From: Nocardia aurantia
GTDB lineage: Bacteria > Actinomycetota > Actinomycetes > Mycobacteriales > Mycobacteriaceae
Reading direction: 5' to 3'
NCBI RefSeq assembly: GCF_009604425.1
Contig: NZ_WEGI01000010.1
Location: forward strand, 310,001-374,000
Length of the DNA: 64,000 nt
The notes below the pieces were generated by a model. It saw only the letters and a program-made list of their open reading frames with translations, had not been told where the DNA came from and did no database searches. Below are positions 61,036-64,000 of the stretch, one piece after another. A program made the translations under genes and the position numbers. Position 1 is the stretch's first letter. Every line of letters begins with the position of its first letter.

Positions 61036-61872
61036 TTATCGGACCGTATGCACGGCGTCGGCGACCGCGGCCAGGACGTTGATCGGATCGCCGTCGGCGA
61101 TCGGGTAGATCCCGATGTGGTCCGCGCCGGCGTGAAGATGTTCCCGCAGCCGGGTGGCGACGGTGGCGGCGTCGCCGTGGGCGACCAGTGCGTCGATGAG
61201 GCGATCGCTGCCGTGATCGTCGAGATCGTCATCGGTGAAGCCGAGCCTGCGAAAATTGGTGGCGTAGTTGACGACCCGTAGCCCGGTGCCCGGCGGCGCC
61301 GAGCGCGCGGCGGTGCGGACCCGTGCGGCGTCGGTGTCCACGATCGCGAAATGGCCGGGCAGCAACAGCTTTCCGGGCCCGAGCAGCTCTCGTGCCCGCC
61401 GGGTGTGATCCGGCGTGACCATGCACGGGACGGCTCCCGCGGCGCGGTCCCGGGCGAGCCGGAGCATCCTCGGGCCCAATGCCCCCACGACGATCCGATC
61501 GGCGGGTACACCGTTTCCGGTCAGCCGGTCGAGGTAGGACGCCAGAACGTCGTAGGGCGAGGCGTATTCGGTGTGCACCTCGCGATGGCCGATGCCCACG
61601 CCGAGCAGGAAACGGTCCGGATGGGCGGCGGCGATCCGGTGATACGAGGCGGCGACGGTGTCCGCGTCCGCGACCCAGGCGTTCACGACGCTGGTGCCGA
61701 GCGTCAGGCGGGTCGTGGCATCGAGCAACCGCTCCACCAGCGTGAGATCGGCCGGGGGCGAGGCGTCCAGCCAGAGCGTGTCGTAGCCCAGTTGCTCGAG
61801 CAGTCCGGCCCGTTCCGGCGACACCTCGTGCTCGCGCAGATGCGCGCCGAGTACTCCCGTTGAGATTGGCAT
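61036..61872 (-). CDS. LLM class F420-dependent oxidoreductase
   Basis: A 278-residue TIM-barrel oxidoreductase. The front is shortened but keeps LEQLGYDTLWLD, LTLGTSVVNAW, RFLLGVGIGHREV and VVGALGPRMLRLARDRAAGAVPCMVTP, typical of the F420-binding MSMEG-type proteins. Divergent from the LysR gene at 61975, its probable regulator. ATG 61872 chosen; GTG 61878 adds two residues. Confidence 0.85.
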   Translation of the reverse strand: MPISTGVLGAHLREHEVSPERAGLLEQLGYDTLWLDASPPADLTLVERLLDATTRLTLGTSVVNAWVADADTVAASYHRIAAAHPDRFLLGVGIGHREVHTEYASPYDVLASYLDRLTGNGVPADRIVVGALGPRMLRLARDRAAGAVPCMVTPDHTRRARELLGPGKLLLPGHFAIVDTDAARVRTAARSAPPGTGLRVVNYATNFRRLGFTDDDLDDHGSDRLIDALVAHGDAATVATRLREHLHAGADHIGIYPIADGDPINVLAAVADAVHTVR

Positions 61873-61974
61873 AGGCACAGTTCACCGGCAGGTGGACGAT
61901 CCAACCAGACCGGAAATGCCTGCGCAGTGATAAGCTCGCGGCATCGTCGCAGGTAGCGGGTGTGGAGGCGCGGG

Positions 61975-62844
61975 ATGGAGCTGCAAGCGCTCCGGTGCTT
62001 CGTCACCGTCGCCGAGGAGTTGCACTTCGGGCGCGCCGCCGAACGGCTGCATCTGGCCCAGCCCGCGGTGAGCCGCCGGATCGCCCTGCTGGAACGGGAA
62101 TTGGGCGTCCAGCTGTTCGATCGGTCACCGCGCCGGGTCCGGCTCACCGGGGCCGGGCATCGGGTACTGGGCGCGGCCCGGGACGCGCTGGCGGCCGTCG
62201 AACAGGTCCGGGTGGTCGCCGCCGATTCCGCGGGCACGATGCGGATCGGCACCGCCGCCGGATTCGCCGTGCGCCTCGAGCGCGGTATCGAAGCGCTGCA
62301 CCGTGATTCGAATTTCGAGGTCGCCCTCGTCGACCTGCCGATCACCGCCCGCCTGAATGCGTTGCGGCAGGGTGACATCGATATGACGCTGGCCCGGGGC
62401 CCGGTCGTGGCGCCGGGGCTGCGGGTGCTGCCGGCGTGGCGGGAGGCGCTGATGGCGGTGGTGTCCCGGCGTCATCCCGCCGCCGACCGCCCGGATGTCG
62501 GCGCGGACGATCTGAGCCGCAGTGCGCTGCGTATGCCGCCGCGCCGCCAGGACCCGTTCGCGCACGACGCGGTGAGCACGGCGTTGCGGGATGCGGGAAT
62601 CGACACGCCGACCGGCAGACCGGCCGGGACGCCGCGGGACACGATCATCGAGATCGGCTCCGACCCGGGTAGCTGGACCGTGCTGCCGGCCGATCAGGCC
62701 CGCGAGGTGACCTCGCCTCGGATCCGAGCCATCCCGCTCCGGCCACCGATGACGGTGACCGGCAACGTGATTCTGCCCCCGCACCTTCCGTCCCGGTGCT
62801 TCGGCGCACACGTGGCGGCCTTCCGCGACGCACCGGGATCCTGA
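61975..62844 (+). CDS. LysR family transcriptional regulator
   Basis: A 289-residue regulator with the winged helix LRCFVTVAEELHFGRAAERLHLAQPAVSRRIALLERELG. Shares a 102-bp intergenic region with the divergent LLM oxidoreductase and likely controls it. Confidence 0.92.
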   Translation: MELQALRCFVTVAEELHFGRAAERLHLAQPAVSRRIALLERELGVQLFDRSPRRVRLTGAGHRVLGAARDALAAVEQVRVVAADSAGTMRIGTAAGFAVRLERGIEALHRDSNFEVALVDLPITARLNALRQGDIDMTLARGPVVAPGLRVLPAWREALMAVVSRRHPAADRPDVGADDLSRSALRMPPRRQDPFAHDAVSTALRDAGIDTPTGRPAGTPRDTIIEIGSDPGSWTVLPADQAREVTSPRIRAIPLRPPMTVTGNVILPPHLPSRCFGAHVAAFRDAPGS

Positions 62845-63043
62845 GGGCCACCGCGCCCGGCGAGAACGCTGTGGATCAACCGCGCCACGGGAACCACGGT
62901 CGGGCCCGGTGGTGGTGCGCGGGGGTGGATGTTCGCTACGTTGAGGGCGGTGGTCGCGGCTCGCGGCGATCGTGCGTGATCGACCGGACGGTCGGTGACA
63001 GCGGTGTTCGCGGCGCGGGCGCCGCGACCGGAAAGGGGCACCC

Positions 63044-64000
63044 GTGTCGATGTTCGCCGAGACGATCGGACCGGAGCACGAGTTCCGGCACGTGCCGGAC
63101 GACACCTCCGCCTACAACGAGAGCACCTACTACAACTTCGCCTCGGCGGAATCCGGTGTGGTGGGCTGGGTTCGGGTGGCGGTGCAGCAGAACCGTTCCG
63201 CGGCACAGACTTCCGTGCTGATCTTCCTGCCGGAGGGGCGGACGCTGGTGGCCTTCGGCCGCGAGACCGATCCGGTGCCGGACGCGTTCACGGCGGGATC
63301 GCTGACCATCGACATCGACGAACCGCATCGGCGGCAACGGATCACCTTCGCCGGGCCGATGTCGGTGTTCGACGATCCGCGCGCGCTGGCCGATCCGGGG
63401 CCCGCGCTGCGGGGTGCGCCACGGGTGCAAGTGCGGCTCGAGTTGTCGGTCACCGGCGCGGGAGTCTCGTTCGGGACCAGTGGTGACGATCCCGACCGGG
63501 TGGTCGAGAAGTCGCTGGCGCTCGGGCACTATGAGCAGTTCACCCGGCTGGAAGGGACACTGCGCGTGGATGATCGGAGCATCGCCGTGCGGGGCGGCGG
63601 GTTGCGCGACCACTCGTGGGGACCGCGGGACTGGTCCGGGCTGCGTTACCACCGGTGGATCACCGCCGTTCTCGGCGACGGGGAGGCGGTGATGGCGCTG
63701 GAGGTCGGTCGCCAGGACGGCGCGGTGGTCCGCACGGCCGCGACCACCGCCGGCGGCGTGACGGCCGAGGCGCAGCTGACCGACCTGCGCGTGACCTGGA
63801 CCCCCGACGGCTTCGGCCGGGAGGTTACCTGCGAGCTCGGGCCGCTGCACCTCACCGGGACCGCCCGCGCGCCGGAGCAGTTCGTCCCGCTGCGGCACGT
63901 CACTCCCGGCCCGGACGGCAGCCACGCGGTAACCCGGATCGGCTACTCCTCCTACGAGTTCACCACGACCGACGGCCGCCACGGCCTCGGCATCGTGGAG
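63044..64000 (+). CDS. DUF7064/DUF7065-like protein (3' partial)
   Basis: Open to the right edge (319 codons seen). GTG 63044 follows GAAAGGGG; ATG 63050 is an alternative. The protein has a beta-rich layout with NESTYYNFASAESGVVGWVR at the front and RGGGLRDHSWGPRDWSGLRYHRW in the middle, the latter a hallmark of lipocalin-like/CrtC-related proteins annotated as DUF7064/7065 and common in actinobacteria near lipid or terpene genes. Function not known. Confidence 0.7.
   Translation, partial: MSMFAETIGPEHEFRHVPDDTSAYNESTYYNFASAESGVVGWVRVAVQQNRSAAQTSVLIFLPEGRTLVAFGRETDPVPDAFTAGSLTIDIDEPHRRQRITFAGPMSVFDDPRALADPGPALRGAPRVQVRLELSVTGAGVSFGTSGDDPDRVVEKSLALGHYEQFTRLEGTLRVDDRSIAVRGGGLRDHSWGPRDWSGLRYHRWITAVLGDGEAVMALEVGRQDGAVVRTAATTAGGVTAEAQLTDLRVTWTPDGFGREVTCELGPLHLTGTARAPEQFVPLRHVTPGPDGSHAVTRIGYSSYEFTTTDGRHGLGIVE

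Noticed and set aside
1..64000. tRNA or rRNA genes
   Set aside because: No cloverleaf or rRNA sequence was recognised by eye; a tRNA scan would be needed to exclude one firmly.

Overview
The window is very GC-rich DNA with gene content typical of the mycolate actinobacteria: a sufS-sufU-DUF59 iron-sulfur tail, a Ku protein with a lysine-rich tail, F420/flavin oxidoreductases, MpaB-type oxygenase, FadD-like ligases and a Rieske steroid-type oxygenase. A Nocardia or close relative is the best guess. This is inferred from family content; no rRNA or tRNA gene was seen. Gene starts are often GTG and many neighbours overlap by 4 bp (ATGA or GTGA).

Layout. 0-2 kb: end of a Suf operon (sufS partial, sufU, DUF59 protein). 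1.9-2.1 kb: a structured dispersed repeat whose inverted copy lies at 11.7-12.1 kb. 2.3-3.8 kb: a small polymorphic toxin with an HxxD nuclease motif and its likely GAD-like/DUF1851 immunity protein. 4-8 kb: a membrane protein, a glycosyltransferase-like gene, and a metQ-metN-metI importer whose mRNA leader can form a hairpin that hides the metQ ribosome-binding site. 8-11.7 kb: RDD membrane protein, a hypothetical protein, Ku and endonuclease V. 12-20 kb: metabolic and regulatory genes (esterase, FAH-family hydrolase, PP2C phosphatase, LLM oxidoreductase divergent from a TetR gene with a clear operator, AAA ATPase, nitroreductase, PPOX protein, SDR). 20-26.5 kb: a secreted Pro-rich protein, an Imm42-like protein, an ABC1/AarF kinase and a 1157-residue NB-ARC/TPR protein carrying thirteen 40-residue repeats.

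26.6-37.6 kb and 44-53 kb form a catabolic region for hydrophobic substrates: MpaB-like oxygenase, four acyl-CoA ligases (one apparently broken by an in-frame TGA), two cytochromes P450, Zn alcohol dehydrogenase, aldehyde dehydrogenase, SDR, alpha/beta hydrolase and a Rieske oxygenase. A palindromic operator of the AACCAACCAA/TTGGTGGGTT type recurs before several of these genes and probably ties them to a TetR regulator, perhaps the one at 34.4 kb.

Between these two halves, 37.7-42.9 kb holds the most striking locus. A probably frameshifted Crp/Fnr gene, a class III nucleotide cyclase-like gene, a STAND/P-loop ATPase and an SPFH-like coiled-coil protein are co-directional, and the last three overlap by 4 bp. 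A small PycTM-like membrane protein faces them convergently. The extreme C terminus of the cyclase and the N terminus of the ATPase share a 22-residue motif with identical spacing, the arrangement known for bacterial amyloid signalling motifs. I propose a Pycsar-like cyclic-nucleotide defence system whose cyclase is switched on by templating from a STAND sensor.

53-64 kb: a LysR regulator divergent from sdhC-sdhA-sdhB, a Nudix hydrolase, a chrB-like/PAP2/MFS operon, an F420-type LLM oxidoreductase divergent from a second LysR gene, and a gene cut by the right edge.
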